A stretch of 13,847 bases of DNA from assembly GCA_036745875.1 (NCBI GenBank), contig DAIOFH010000106.1, positions 1-13,847 on the forward strand. The letters run 5' to 3'. This stretch comes from DAIOFH01 sp036745875. GTDB lineage: Bacteria; Planctomycetota; SZUA-567. Below the pieces are notes generated by a model. The model worked only from the letters and a program-made list of their open reading frames with translations. It was not told the origin of the DNA and did no database searches. A program made the translations under genes and the position numbers. How positions within the stretch are numbered: the stretch's first letter is position 1; each line of letters opens with the position of its first letter. Shown in pieces: positions 1 through 6,985 of this stretch.

Positions 1-1
1 C

Positions 2-847
2 CGCGCCGCCGCGCCCCTTCGCCCTCATCCGGCCTTTCTTCTCGTCGAGGGGGTGTGGCTGGCGGTGTCGGCCATCGCCGCCGTGCTGCTTCTCCAGTTG
101 ATGAACAGCCTTCTCGACATCCGCCTGTTCCCCATGCCGGCGCTGCCCCAGCCGGCCATCGCGCCGGCGGCGTACGCGCTGCTCGTCGTCTGTCTTCCCC
201 TGGCGGGATGGCTGCTGGACCGCTGGCCGGAAATGGTCTACCGGAAAGTGCTGCCGGCGTGCTGCGTACTGTTCATCCTCGCCCCGTCGCTGGCGGCGCT
301 GGGCGCGGAACGCGGCCTGCGCGACATGCTCGAGGCGCTGGTCGGGGCCGGGCAATTCGCGGTGTTCGTCGTGTTCACCGTGTCGCTGGCCGGGCTGGTG
401 CCGGACGCGAAGCGGGCCACCCTGTATGCCTGCCTCCCTTCCATCATGTGGATGTTGCCCGTCCTCTTTTACCTGGTGACGCTGAGGGGCCTCCGCCTCG
501 GCGGGGTGGCGGTTCTCCTGTCCACCATCCTCGCCTACATGCTGTTCAGGACCATGCGGCGGGTGGATTTCGTCATAGCCGGCCCCGATGGCGGCGACTT
601 CGTCCCGCCCGCCACGAGAACGGAACACACCAGCGGGCCTGGGATGGTCGCGTTTCTCGAATCGGTCGGCTTGACGCCGCGCGAGCGGGAAACGGCCGAG
701 TTGCTCATCAAGGGCAGCAGCTACCGCGGTATCGCCCTGGAGTTGCGCATTTCCGAAAGCACTGTCAAAAAACACGCCGCCTCGGCGTTCAGTAAGTTCG
801 GCGTCCTGTACGTCGACAGCCAGCGGGAAAGAAACGACGGCAAGTAG
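2..847 (+). CDS. Membrane-embedded LuxR-family transcriptional regulator, 5' end outside window
   Basis: The reading frame is open to the left edge, so the real start lies upstream; the GTG at 53 is only the first start codon visible. About six hydrophobic segments can be seen (counting from the GTG: residues ~3-21, 38-55, 66-83, 93-116, ~122-142, ~147-165), then a hydrophilic linker. A C-terminal LuxR/GerE helix-turn-helix follows at ~205-255, beginning LTPRERE and containing ISESTVKKHAASAFSKFGV. This matches the group of regulators in which an MFS-like multi-spanning domain is fused to a LuxR DNA-binding domain; the visible half would be the end of that membrane domain. Such proteins are thought to sense a ligand in or across the membrane, but the ligand is unknown. 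The gene is clearly more G+C-rich than the sugar genes to its right and probably represents the resident chromosome. The HTH call is firm; the membrane-sensor role is inferred. Confidence 0.85.
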   Translation, partial: RAAAPLRPHPAFLLVEGVWLAVSAIAAVLLLQLMNSLLDIRLFPMPALPQPAIAPAAYALLVVCLPLAGWLLDRWPEMVYRKVLPACCVLFILAPSLAALGAERGLRDMLEALVGAGQFAVFVVFTVSLAGLVPDAKRATLYACLPSIMWMLPVLFYLVTLRGLRLGGVAVLLSTILAYMLFRTMRRVDFVIAGPDGGDFVPPATRTEHTSGPGMVAFLESVGLTPRERETAELLIKGSSYRGIALELRISESTVKKHAASAFSKFGVLYVDSQRERNDGK

Positions 848-915
848 ATTGTCCGCCAAGTGGAAATGTCGGTGTCGGCCTTGCGGTTTGTTCCGTGCTG
901 CGGTGCGAACGACGC

Positions 916-1104
916 ATGAGGCGCAATTGCTCACCGGCTCATGCCGCGGACGCCAGGAAACCGGCAAAGAAGCTCACGGAAAAAGAACGCCTTGACCTCC
1001 TGAAGGAAGAGGCGTTCGCGGCCGTCCGGCCACCAAAACCAACCTGCCCGCTGATCGACAAGCCGAAAACCCGCCAAGAGGAAAACAGGGAACTGTTCGG
1101 ATAG
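916..1104 (+). CDS. Possible small hypothetical protein (62 aa), doubtful
   Basis: A short lysine- and glutamate-rich ORF with an in-frame ATG at 916; the frame is open back to a GTG at 895. The second half (KKLTEKERLDLLKEEAFAAV...) looks protein-like, and its third codon positions lean to G/C like the LuxR gene. No ribosome-binding site is visible ahead of either start. No family is recognised. It could be a remnant of the element whose debris lies at 1320-1800, or a chance ORF. It sits 68 bp after the LuxR stop on the same strand. The first ~15 residues look less convincing than the rest. Confidence 0.25.
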   Translation: MRRNCSPAHAADARKPAKKLTEKERLDLLKEEAFAAVRPPKPTCPLIDKPKTRQEENRELFG

Positions 1105-1161
1105 CCATCGGCACTTGTTCCAACCAGGTACGCTTCTCATAATGCGGGCGTCATGAAATCA

Positions 1162-1236
1162 CGCGCTAAGCGCAACCGATGCGCGGAGGGTGTCGAAAGC
1201 GGCTTGCCGCGTCGACACAAATGCCAGCCCGCATTT
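1162..1236. repeat. Cluster of three adjacent hairpins
   Basis: Three inverted repeats lie side by side: GCGCT-A-AGCGC (1162-1172); a compound stem at 1190-1218 with outer arms GTGTCGA/TCGACAC and inner arms GCGGC/GCCGC around TT; and AAATGC/GCATTT with a 6-nt loop (1219-1236). No T-run follows on either strand, so they do not read as Rho-independent terminators. They lie just beyond the 3' end of the mobilisation-gene remnants, where an oriT or a recombination site would be plausible. No coding sequence is convincing between 1105 and 1319; the ORFs there are low-complexity shadows. Confidence 0.4.
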
Positions 1237-1319
1237 CCGGGATTGACGGTGGCGGCAGAACATGCCCGGCACCAATGGCAAAACACCTGCCGCACCGCCA
1301 GCGCCCGCTATTTGCGCGG

Positions 1320-1529
1320 TTACCTTCCAGTGAGGTAGAACGCAAGGAACATAAGGATGCCCAAAAGCATTGCCCCGCCGATTGCCGCATACTTTACCGC
1401 TTTTCTGAAGTCCATCGCGGTTTCACGAAACTCCTTATGTTTTTGTTCAAGGTTCGCCATGATTTCACTTTGCTCGCGTCGAAGCTGGACGACATGCTTG
1501 TCCAGCTTATCGAGCAAGGTAAGGCGAGC
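1320..1529 (-). pseudogene. 3' remnant of a coiled-coil, membrane-anchored mobilisation-type protein
   Basis: The last ~70 codons of a minus-strand frame encode a charged helical stretch (LLDKLDKHVVQLRREQSEIM, then EQKHKEFRETAMDFRKAVK), one hydrophobic segment (~YAAIGGAMLLGILMFLAFYL) and a short tail TGR. This coiled coil plus C-terminal anchor resembles small accessory proteins of mobilisation modules, such as MbeB-like proteins, by architecture only. No start is convincing: the ATG at 1460 would give 46 residues and has no clear ribosome-binding site. The frame upstream of ~1530 runs into the broken P-loop gene and then into a shadow of the excisionase gene, so the true 5' end seems to be missing. 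I read it as the tail of a gene fused by deletion to the start of the TraL-like gene. A short functional protein from 1460 cannot be excluded. Confidence 0.45.
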
Positions 1530-1581
1530 GGACTTTTGCCGACACCACCCTGCCCTGCATGACCAGATGAATTTTTGACAT
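1507..1581 (-). pseudogene. TraL/ParA-like P-loop ATPase remnant, frameshifted in Walker A
   Basis: The ATG at 1581 follows a strong AAGGAGG ribosome-binding site by 9 nt and opens with MSKIHLVMQG, the usual opening of TraL-type (SIMIBI/ParA-like) ATPases of mobilisable elements. The frame then ends after 24 codons at a TAA (1507-1509). Restoring a single base at about 1550-1551 turns the next codons into KGGVGKS (1551-1532), a complete Walker A motif of the deviant ParA type. So the gene carries a 1-bp deletion inside its nucleotide-binding loop. Even after correction the normal continuation (about 200 more residues in intact relatives) is absent; the sequence passes into the unrelated coiled-coil tail near 1530. 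Both lesions mark it as dead. It starts 4 nt after the excisionase-like gene's stop, so the two once formed an operon. Confidence 0.7.
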
Positions 1582-1585
1582 ACGA

Positions 1586-1798
1586 TCAGCCCTCCTTGCT
1601 GGTGCTGTTTTGTATGGAGTCGACAGTGTGAACGCAGTTGGCTTTCACAAACGCCTCCAGGTCTTCCCGGTCGTAGACGATGCAGCGGTTGACGCGGTAG
1701 AACTTGGGGCCGCGCTTCTGGTGCCGCCAGATTTCCAGGGTGTTGGGTCGGACGCCAAGGAACTCGGCGGCGGCCGGGGTTTAGATCATGTTTTTCAT
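1586..1798 (-). pseudogene. AlpA-like excisionase/HTH protein with in-frame TAA at codon 6
   Basis: Translation from the ATG at 1798 gives MKNMI, a TAA stop (1781-1783), then 64 codons ending in TGA (1586-1588). The part after the stop is a typical MerR-like HTH_17/AlpA DNA-binding fold: TPAAAEFLGVRPNTLEIWR, a basic wing (QKRGPKFYRVNRCIVYDRED) and the final helix LEAFVKAN. In relatives the stop position usually holds an ordinary residue such as Leu, so one base change (for example TTA to TAA) explains it. No ATG, GTG or TTG lies shortly after the stop to restart translation without losing the recognition helix. Proteins of this type control excision or transcription of integrated elements and commonly precede mobilisation genes, as here (TraL-like remnant 4 nt downstream). 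Upstream, AGAAAGGA lies about 12 nt before the ATG. Confidence 0.75.
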
Positions 1799-2202
1799 GA
1801 GCTGGTTTTCCTTTCTTTTCATTCAACCAGGCTGCTTGTTTGAGGTTGTGCCGTGTCGCGACATAATGAAATGTACGTCACTTTGGGCAAGAAAAATAGA
1901 AACCCGGTTTGACAGATGAAACGAATAACCCCCGGTCTCTTGGCGAGAGGCCGGGGGTTATTCGTTTCATCCTTATTTATACTATGTTACAGGGCTTTAC
2001 AGGCTGTCGTTTGGGTACAATTGCCGCTCAAGACGCTCCAGGGAACCACTTGGCGCAGCTCCCCCGGCGTTGACGATGACAACAAGTTATAGGCAAAAAC
2101 ATACGGTTTAGCTTCTATGTTTTCCGCTTGGGCGGAAGGATACCGATACCGCGATTTCTGTAAGACGCGATAATTCATCAAAAGTTAGGTTTCGCGTTAT
2201 GG
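1799..2202. other. Intergenic stretch between element debris and sugar operon
   Basis: No gene is supported here. The stretch contains a 10-bp palindrome TGTCGCGACA (1854-1863) upstream of the excisionase remnant, and a possible minus-strand promoter for that gene (TTGCCC, 16 bp, CATTAT on the complement). It also holds the long inverted repeat at 1915-1971 and two small hairpins nearer the aldolase gene (2096-2123, arms AAAACATA/TATGTTTT; 2122-2137, arms TTCCGC/GCGGAA), which share two bases and so are mutually exclusive. The visible fall in G+C occurs within this stretch. Confidence 0.5.
1915..1971. terminator. Perfect 21-bp inverted repeat, probable bidirectional terminator
   Basis: Arms at 1915-1935 and 1951-1971 are exact reverse complements; inside them a further TCTC/GAGA pairing around TTGGC extends the hairpin after a 2-nt bulge. 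The core is CCCCCGG/CCGGGGG with A-rich sequence on the 5' side and T-rich sequence (TTATTCGTTT) on the 3' side, the same on both strands. That symmetry is typical of a terminator serving two convergent units. It would insulate the six-gene operon arriving from the right and any rightward transcript from the element remnant. Confidence 0.65.
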
Positions 2203-3081
2203 CTACGCTTTTCCGGCCGAACCTAGATTGTCGATCCACCTGCCAATAACCTGGCGCATGGCCACCTTGGCTTCATTCTTTGATAATGCCCACCAAATCT
2301 TATGATCCACAGCCGCTTCAACATACGCCTGCGTGAATACTTTACCAATTTCACTTGCGACATTGACCTTCGCCATGCCCAAAGATACGGCTTTTTGGAG
2401 TTGATCAACCGGAGTTCCGGAACCGCCATGCAGTGCGAGTGGTATGGAAATGGTGTCATGAATGCGCTGAAGAACTTCGAAATCAAATTTTGGGGCAGCG
2501 GTATAAAGGCCATGCGCATTGCCGATGGAAACCGCGAGATAGTCACAACCGGTTTTTTCGACAAATTCTGCGGCCTCATCGGGATTGGTCAGCATAGAGC
2601 CATGGCCCCCCTCGTGAGTGGTGTTGTCAACTCGGCCAACAGCGCCGAGTTCGGCTTCAACCATGATATCCTTCGCATGGGCATAGTCCACTACCTTACT
2701 TGTCAAAGCTATGTTGTCAGCGAAAGATAAACTCGAACCGTCTATCATAACTGAAGAAAAACCCCCTTCAATCGCCTCTACAACTGTTTCAAAGCTGTCG
2801 CCATGATCCAGATGCAAGCACACGTCCATTCCCACGATATCCGAGAGTGAACGCGCTATTTCCGCTACTCCACGTGCACCAGTCGCAACCCATTCCGCCT
2901 TCGCGCAGATCAAAACTGCCGGTGAGTTCTTCTGTTTGCACTCCTCGAGTACTGCCATAATGGACAGCGAGTCAAATCCATCGAAACAACCCACGCCGTA
3001 ACCTTCAGCGCGCGCCTTCATCAGTGTTTCCTTCATGCCGATAAGAGCCAAAAGACTTCTCCTCTGTGTGAAATTCGCCAT
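2203..3081 (-). CDS. Class II ketose-(bis)phosphate aldolase (fructose/tagatose type)
   Basis: This 292-aa protein is a zinc-dependent class II aldolase: reversible cleavage of a ketose phosphate to dihydroxyacetone phosphate plus an aldehyde, in the cytoplasm. Visible motifs are HLDHGD at ~90-95 (catalytic Asp92, zinc His93), the EAELGAVG stretch at ~142-149, NAHG at ~188-191 (zinc His190), LHGGSG at ~217-222 (zinc His218) and KVNVASEI after ~237. That last motif is closest to the KbaY/GatY and IolJ-like branch. The ATG at 3081 is preferred. A TTG at 3156 would add 25 unlikely residues overlapping the dehydrogenase gene, and the Met at 3036 would lose the first helix. No good ribosome-binding site is seen for any of these. 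It is the last gene of the operon, 55 bp after the dehydrogenase. Whether it takes a 1-phosphate or a bisphosphate cannot be told from sequence. Confidence 0.9.
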   Translation of the reverse strand: MANFTQRRSLLALIGMKETLMKARAEGYGVGCFDGFDSLSIMAVLEECKQKNSPAVLICAKAEWVATGARGVAEIARSLSDIVGMDVCLHLDHGDSFETVVEAIEGGFSSVMIDGSSLSFADNIALTSKVVDYAHAKDIMVEAELGAVGRVDNTTHEGGHGSMLTNPDEAAEFVEKTGCDYLAVSIGNAHGLYTAAPKFDFEVLQRIHDTISIPLALHGGSGTPVDQLQKAVSLGMAKVNVASEIGKVFTQAYVEAAVDHKIWWALSKNEAKVAMRQVIGRWIDNLGSAGKA

Positions 3082-3136
3082 GCCGTGCGAACGCGCAGGC
3101 TGTTTTTTTGAATAGTTTAGCCTTCCCAGACATCCA

Positions 3137-3913
3137 CTACCAAACAGTGTAGCCAAGATCGATCGACACTACTGCACCCGTCATGCCGCTCGATGCATCC
3201 GAAGCGAGGAACAGGTTTAGTGATGCGACTTCTTCTGGTTCAACCATACGCTTGGTTGGGGACATGCTCATCCATATCGGTCCCATACTTGGATCCTTGA
3301 ACGCGATATTGGACATGGGAGTATTGACGTAACCTGGCGCTGTGGCGTTTATGCGTACGCCTCTCATTGCCCACTCCGCTGCAACGGATTTCACGAACAT
3401 GTGAACACCGGCTTTTGCTGCGTTATAATTCGACTGGCGCTGTGGACAATTGGAAACAATGCCGGACATGGAGCCGGAAGCAATAATGGAACCTTTCCCA
3501 CGTGCGAGCATATGTTTTCCGAACGCACGCGTTGAGGTGAACACGCTTGTCAAATCTATGTCGATCATCTTCTGCCAAAATTCGTCAGACATATCCTCAC
3601 AGCCGGTGTCAGGCCCAGTGATGCCAGCGTTGGCGACAAGAATGTCAACAGGGCCAAAATCCTTGTTCAATCTATCCGCGGCCGCCGTGATAGCGGCGGA
3701 ATCGCCAACATCGAGTTCCACTGCCTCGATTTTATATCCTTTGGCGCGAAGCGTACCCGCTACTTCCTCCACCTTGGCAAGATTCACGTCAGCAAGAGCA
3801 ACGCCTGCCGCCCCCGCTTCACATAAGGCCTCGGCAGTGCAATAGCCGATGCCGCCGCCGCCACCGGTGATAATTGCGTATCTACCATCCACTCTCTGTT
3901 TTTCCAGATACAT
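3137..3913 (-). CDS. Short-chain dehydrogenase, probable NAD-dependent polyol dehydrogenase
   Basis: This 258-aa classical SDR would oxidise a sugar alcohol to the corresponding ketose. The nucleotide-binding motif TGGGGGIG is at 16-23, NAG at 95-97, the catalytic Ser in GSMSG (~147-151), and YNAAK with Tyr163 and Lys167. Asp42 after the second strand (ALADVN) favours NAD over NADP. Length and motifs are normal for the family. The start at 3913 has a strong GGAAGG ribosome-binding site a few bases upstream. It lies 64 bp after the transporter ATPase gene and 55 bp before the aldolase, in the same transcript. Placed directly behind a polyol-type ABC transporter, it fits mannitol, sorbitol, galactitol or arabitol dehydrogenase; the actual polyol cannot be decided from sequence. 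Confidence 0.9.
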   Translation of the reverse strand: MYLEKQRVDGRYAIITGGGGGIGYCTAEALCEAGAAGVALADVNLAKVEEVAGTLRAKGYKIEAVELDVGDSAAITAAADRLNKDFGPVDILVANAGITGPDTGCEDMSDEFWQKMIDIDLTSVFTSTRAFGKHMLARGKGSIIASGSMSGIVSNCPQRQSNYNAAKAGVHMFVKSVAAEWAMRGVRINATAPGYVNTPMSNIAFKDPSMGPIWMSMSPTKRMVEPEEVASLNLFLASDASSGMTGAVVSIDLGYTVW

Positions 3914-3977
3914 GATTCCTTCCTTTCAAAAGGACGACAAGACACCAATAGCGCGATAGGAATAACTGAAGGTAAAA

Positions 3978-5114
3978 TTAAAATCTTCTGGAAGGCGCCA
4001 ACATGCGGGCTGAAGGAACGTCGATGCCGCGATTAACACGCCTTTCGTCTTCCGCGAAAAAATGCGCCCGCAATTCATCGACTGCCAACTTTACTTCATC
4101 GCCAACTGAAACATTGTATTGTCCTGTTCGACTTACCGTGATAGGCTCCGGGATCGAGTTGATGTTGATATACATCAGCGTTTCGTTGCCAAGACGCTCA
4201 ACCATCGCCACCTTGCCTAGAATCTTGCCTTCGGGCGAGATCTTTACCATGTCCGGGCGTACTCCAAGCGTCAACCGCTGACCTTTTTCCAACCTGCCGC
4301 CGCCATAGGTAAAGTCGAGGATCGTAGCATTACCGAGTTCGATATGTGCTTTGTTGTCCGAAAGCGAGTCCACTGCGACCGGGAGAAAATTCATTTTAGG
4401 CGAGCCGATAAACCCTGCGACAAACATATTGGCCGGCTCATTGTATAGTTCCAGAGGGGGACCGATCTGTTCCGCAATACCCAATCGCAATACCACGATG
4501 CGGTCAGCCATGGTCATTGCCTCGACCTGATCGTGAGTAACATAAATTATGCTTCGCTGCACCTTTCTATGCAAAGCGGCCAATTCCATGCGTGTTGCGG
4601 AGCGAAGGGCCGCGTCGAGATTGGACAGGGGTTCGTCAAAAAGGAATATTTTGGGATGACGGACTATTGCTCGTCCAATGGCGACGCGCTGCCGCTGGCC
4701 GCCTGAAAGCTGTCCCGGTTTGCGTTGGAGGAATTCCTCCAATTGGAGGATTCGAGCCGCATCCAACACTTTTTGACGTCGTTCCTCTTTTTTAACACCT
4801 GCCAGTTTGAGGGCGAAACCCATGTTGTCCTCAACGGTCATGTGCGGATAGAGAGCATAGCTTTGGAACACCATGGCCAGGCCACGTCGATCCGGGGGAG
4901 TGTCGTTGACGCGCACTCCATCGATGAGGATGTCGCCGGATGTAATTTCCTCAAGGCCTGCGATCATGCGAAGCAGTGTTGATTTGCCGCATCCGGAGGG
5001 GCCGACGAAAACGACAAACTCCCCATCGATTACTTTAAAACTGACACCTTTAATCACCTTGTTTTCGCCAAAGGATTTTTGAACATTCTTCAATTCCAGG
5101 CTTATAGTTCCCAT
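3978..5114 (-). CDS. ABC transporter ATP-binding protein, polyol/sugar CUT1 type (MalK/UgpC/SmoK-like)
   Basis: The cytoplasmic ATPase subunit of the importer, 378 aa. Walker A GPSGCGKST is at 38-46, the Q-loop Gln84 is in VFQSYALYPHMTV, the signature LSGGQ is at 136-140, Walker B IFLFDEP at 156-162, and the switch His194 is in VTHDQVEAMTMADRI. After ~240 comes the MOI/TOBE-type regulatory region usual in MalK-like proteins (FIGSPKMNFLP..., LGVRPDMVKIS). It ends with a short basic tail of about 20 residues. The start at 5114 has GAGGA 7-8 nt upstream. It lies 27 bp after the second permease gene. All motifs needed for ATP hydrolysis are intact. Confidence 0.95.
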   Translation of the reverse strand: MGTISLELKNVQKSFGENKVIKGVSFKVIDGEFVVFVGPSGCGKSTLLRMIAGLEEITSGDILIDGVRVNDTPPDRRGLAMVFQSYALYPHMTVEDNMGFALKLAGVKKEERRQKVLDAARILQLEEFLQRKPGQLSGGQRQRVAIGRAIVRHPKIFLFDEPLSNLDAALRSATRMELAALHRKVQRSIIYVTHDQVEAMTMADRIVVLRLGIAEQIGPPLELYNEPANMFVAGFIGSPKMNFLPVAVDSLSDNKAHIELGNATILDFTYGGGRLEKGQRLTLGVRPDMVKISPEGKILGKVAMVERLGNETLMYININSIPEPITVSRTGQYNVSVGDEVKLAVDELRAHFFAEDERRVNRGIDVPSARMLAPSRRF

Positions 5115-5141
5115 CGTGTAATCCTCGTAAAAGTAGTGTTC

Positions 5142-5963
5142 TTACTTCACAGCACCAAAGGTGAGACCCCGTACCAATTGCTTTTGGGTGAGCCAGCCGA
5201 GAATCATTATCGGCGCCACGGCCAGCAACGACGCGGCCGACAATTTCGCCCAAAACAAACCTTGCGGGCTTGAATAGGACGAGATGAACGCTGTGAGCGG
5301 GGTTGCATTGGTGACAGTGAGGTTGATGCTCCAGAAAGCCTCGTTCCAGATGAAGATTATGGACAGGAGAATCGTGGAGGCGAAACCGGGCGCGGTCAGA
5401 GGCAAAAGAACGTAAATGAGTTGCTTCAACGGTTTAGCGCCATCCATGCGTGCGGCCTCGATCAGATCTTTGGGGATCTCCTTGAAGAACGTGTAAATAA
5501 GCCATACGACAATGGGTAAATTCATCAATGTATAAATGATGATGAGACCGAGGCGCGTATCGAGAAGTTGCCAATCACGGAACCATAGATAAATTGGCAT
5601 AAGTACGCCCACTGCCGGCATCATTTTGGTGGATAACATCCACACAAGAACATCCTTGGTTTTCTTGTTGGGATAGAATGCCATGGCATAGGCTGCCGGC
5701 GCACCAATAATAATTGCCAGGAATGTTGCGGCTACCGCGATCACTATGCTGTTCTGCACGAACAGGCCGTAATCGGACCGGGCGAAAACTGTCCGGAAGT
5801 TGTTCAGCGTCGGCTCGAAAAGTATCAGTGGCGGAGTCGCCACGGCGTCCGCTTCGCGCTTGAAGGCTGTCAGACCCATCCAGAGAATCGGGAAGAAGAA
5901 TACCAATGCGGCCAGCCAACCTGCAAAAAATGTGATAGTCCTAATCGTCAGCGATTTTTTCAT
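5142..5963 (-). CDS. ABC transporter permease, MalG/SmoG-like
   Basis: One of two inner-membrane subunits (273 aa, about six membrane segments). The cytoplasmic EAA loop that docks to the ATPase is at ~161-183 (KEIPKDLIEAARMDGAKPLK). The opening TAFKREADAVATPP and the C-terminal KQLVRGLTFGAVK are characteristic of polyol (mannitol/sorbitol) CUT1 permeases, which supports the substrate class more strongly than the generic fold does. The ATG at 5963 has GAGGG 7 nt upstream and begins 18 bp after the stop of the first permease gene. Confidence 0.93.
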   Translation of the reverse strand: MKKSLTIRTITFFAGWLAALVFFFPILWMGLTAFKREADAVATPPLILFEPTLNNFRTVFARSDYGLFVQNSIVIAVAATFLAIIIGAPAAYAMAFYPNKKTKDVLVWMLSTKMMPAVGVLMPIYLWFRDWQLLDTRLGLIIIYTLMNLPIVVWLIYTFFKEIPKDLIEAARMDGAKPLKQLIYVLLPLTAPGFASTILLSIIFIWNEAFWSINLTVTNATPLTAFISSYSSPQGLFWAKLSAASLLAVAPIMILGWLTQKQLVRGLTFGAVK

Positions 5964-5981
5964 GGTCTAGCCCTCAATGCC

Positions 5982-6872
5982 TTAGGCGTCTAAATTGCGG
6001 GAGACGGTCCGGATTAAAAAGTACCCGACAATATTTGCCAACACTACCGCGAAGATTCCACCAGTAGAAGCCACGCCCACGTTGAACTCCAATAAAGCGG
6101 TACGGTAGATCAGGAAAGGAAGAATGGTGGTGGCCGCGCCGGGACCTCCATTGGTGGTAACGAGAATTTCAGCGAAAACAGCAAGCAGGAAGATTGCCTC
6201 GATCATGGCAACTACGCCGATAGACCGCCCAAGATGCGGCAATGTGATATACCGGAAAAGGGTAAAACCCCTTGCGCCGTCCATGCGGGCGGATTCGAGC
6301 TGCTCGCTGTCCAAAGACTGAATCGATGTCAGAAGGATAAGGGTGGCGAACGGCACCCACTGCCAGGCGACAATGATTCCAATCGCGGTGAGAGGATATT
6401 GAGAGAACCAGTCTATGGGAGCACACCCAAGCGACCGCGCAATCCAAGCCAACAGTCCGTTCAGGGGATGCATCAACATGTTTTTCCAGATCAACGCAGC
6501 CACAGTCGGCATGACGAAAAACGGCGCTATTACTAGGAGCCGGGCTACGGAACGACCGGGAAATGCTTCGTAAAAAATGACCGTTAGAATGGTGCCTAAA
6601 ACGATACTGGCGATTAATACGCCTCCGACAAGGCGGATCGTATTGTATATTGCAATCCATAGGGAAGGATCAGTTGCAAAATGGACATAATTGGCCAGGC
6701 CGACAAAACCAATGTTGTCTTGATTGAGAAGTGTGTAGCGCAAAGTGGAAAAATACAGGGTCATCAATAATGGCGCCAGCATCCACAGAAGGAGAAGGAT
6801 CACCGAAGGAGCCATAAGCGGCTTCGTGTTGATGATGGGACCGGCGGATGCGGCGTTTTTGCTAGTGTGCAT
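5982..6872 (-). CDS. ABC transporter permease, MalF/SmoF-like
   Basis: The partner inner-membrane subunit, 296 aa with six predicted membrane segments and a short hydrophilic N-terminus. The EAA loop is QLESARMDGARGFTLFRYI at ~191-209, with Ser in place of the first Ala, a common variant. A TTNGGPGAATTILPFLIY stretch after ~240 is typical of CUT1 MalF-type permeases. GGAGG lies 8 nt before the ATG at 6872. The gap of 113 bp behind the binding-protein gene contains a stem-loop (6922-6970), which probably sets a lower expression level for the membrane subunits. Confidence 0.93.
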   Translation of the reverse strand: MHTSKNAASAGPIINTKPLMAPSVILLLLWMLAPLLMTLYFSTLRYTLLNQDNIGFVGLANYVHFATDPSLWIAIYNTIRLVGGVLIASIVLGTILTVIFYEAFPGRSVARLLVIAPFFVMPTVAALIWKNMLMHPLNGLLAWIARSLGCAPIDWFSQYPLTAIGIIVAWQWVPFATLILLTSIQSLDSEQLESARMDGARGFTLFRYITLPHLGRSIGVVAMIEAIFLLAVFAEILVTTNGGPGAATTILPFLIYRTALLEFNVGVASTGGIFAVVLANIVGYFLIRTVSRNLDA

Positions 6873-6921
6873 TGCAGCAACCTCCAGGAGTATTCGGAGA
6901 GTATCGATTGTATTTATGTAA

Positions 6922-6970
6922 TGCTGCGCGCCGATCTGAGATAAAGGTGGTCAAGCTTCGACGCGCAGCA
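6922..6970 (-). promoter_or_regulatory. Intercistronic stem-loop between binding protein and permease genes
   Basis: The 9-nt arms TGCTGCGCG (6922-6930) and CGCGCAGCA (6962-6970) are perfect complements with a 31-nt loop. The loop allows a small inner pairing CGA/TCG (6932-6934 with 6958-6960). There is no T-run behind it on the minus strand. Structures in this position in binding-protein operons, such as malE-malF, stabilise the upstream mRNA or reduce read-through. That would allow excess binding protein over membrane subunits. The pairing is seen; the role is inferred. Confidence 0.55.
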
Positions 6971-6985
6971 GAGAATGGTGACTTA

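Noticed and set aside
55..795. 246-aa ORF in a second frame over the LuxR gene
   Set aside because: It is rich in Arg, Gly, Pro and Ala, a typical out-of-frame product of G+C-rich coding DNA.
1527..1826. N-terminal part of a 168-aa minus-strand ORF (1320-1826)
   Set aside because: It is an arginine/proline-rich shadow of the excisionase-like gene in another frame; only the last ~70 codons look real.
2096..2137. Two small hairpins downstream of the aldolase as operon terminator
   Set aside because: One has an A+T-only outer stem and the other lacks a T-run on the relevant strand; they are noted under the intergenic entry but not called.
3082..3156. TTG start extending the aldolase by 25 residues
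   Set aside because: The extension overlaps the dehydrogenase end, has no ribosome-binding site, and does not resemble the family N-terminus.
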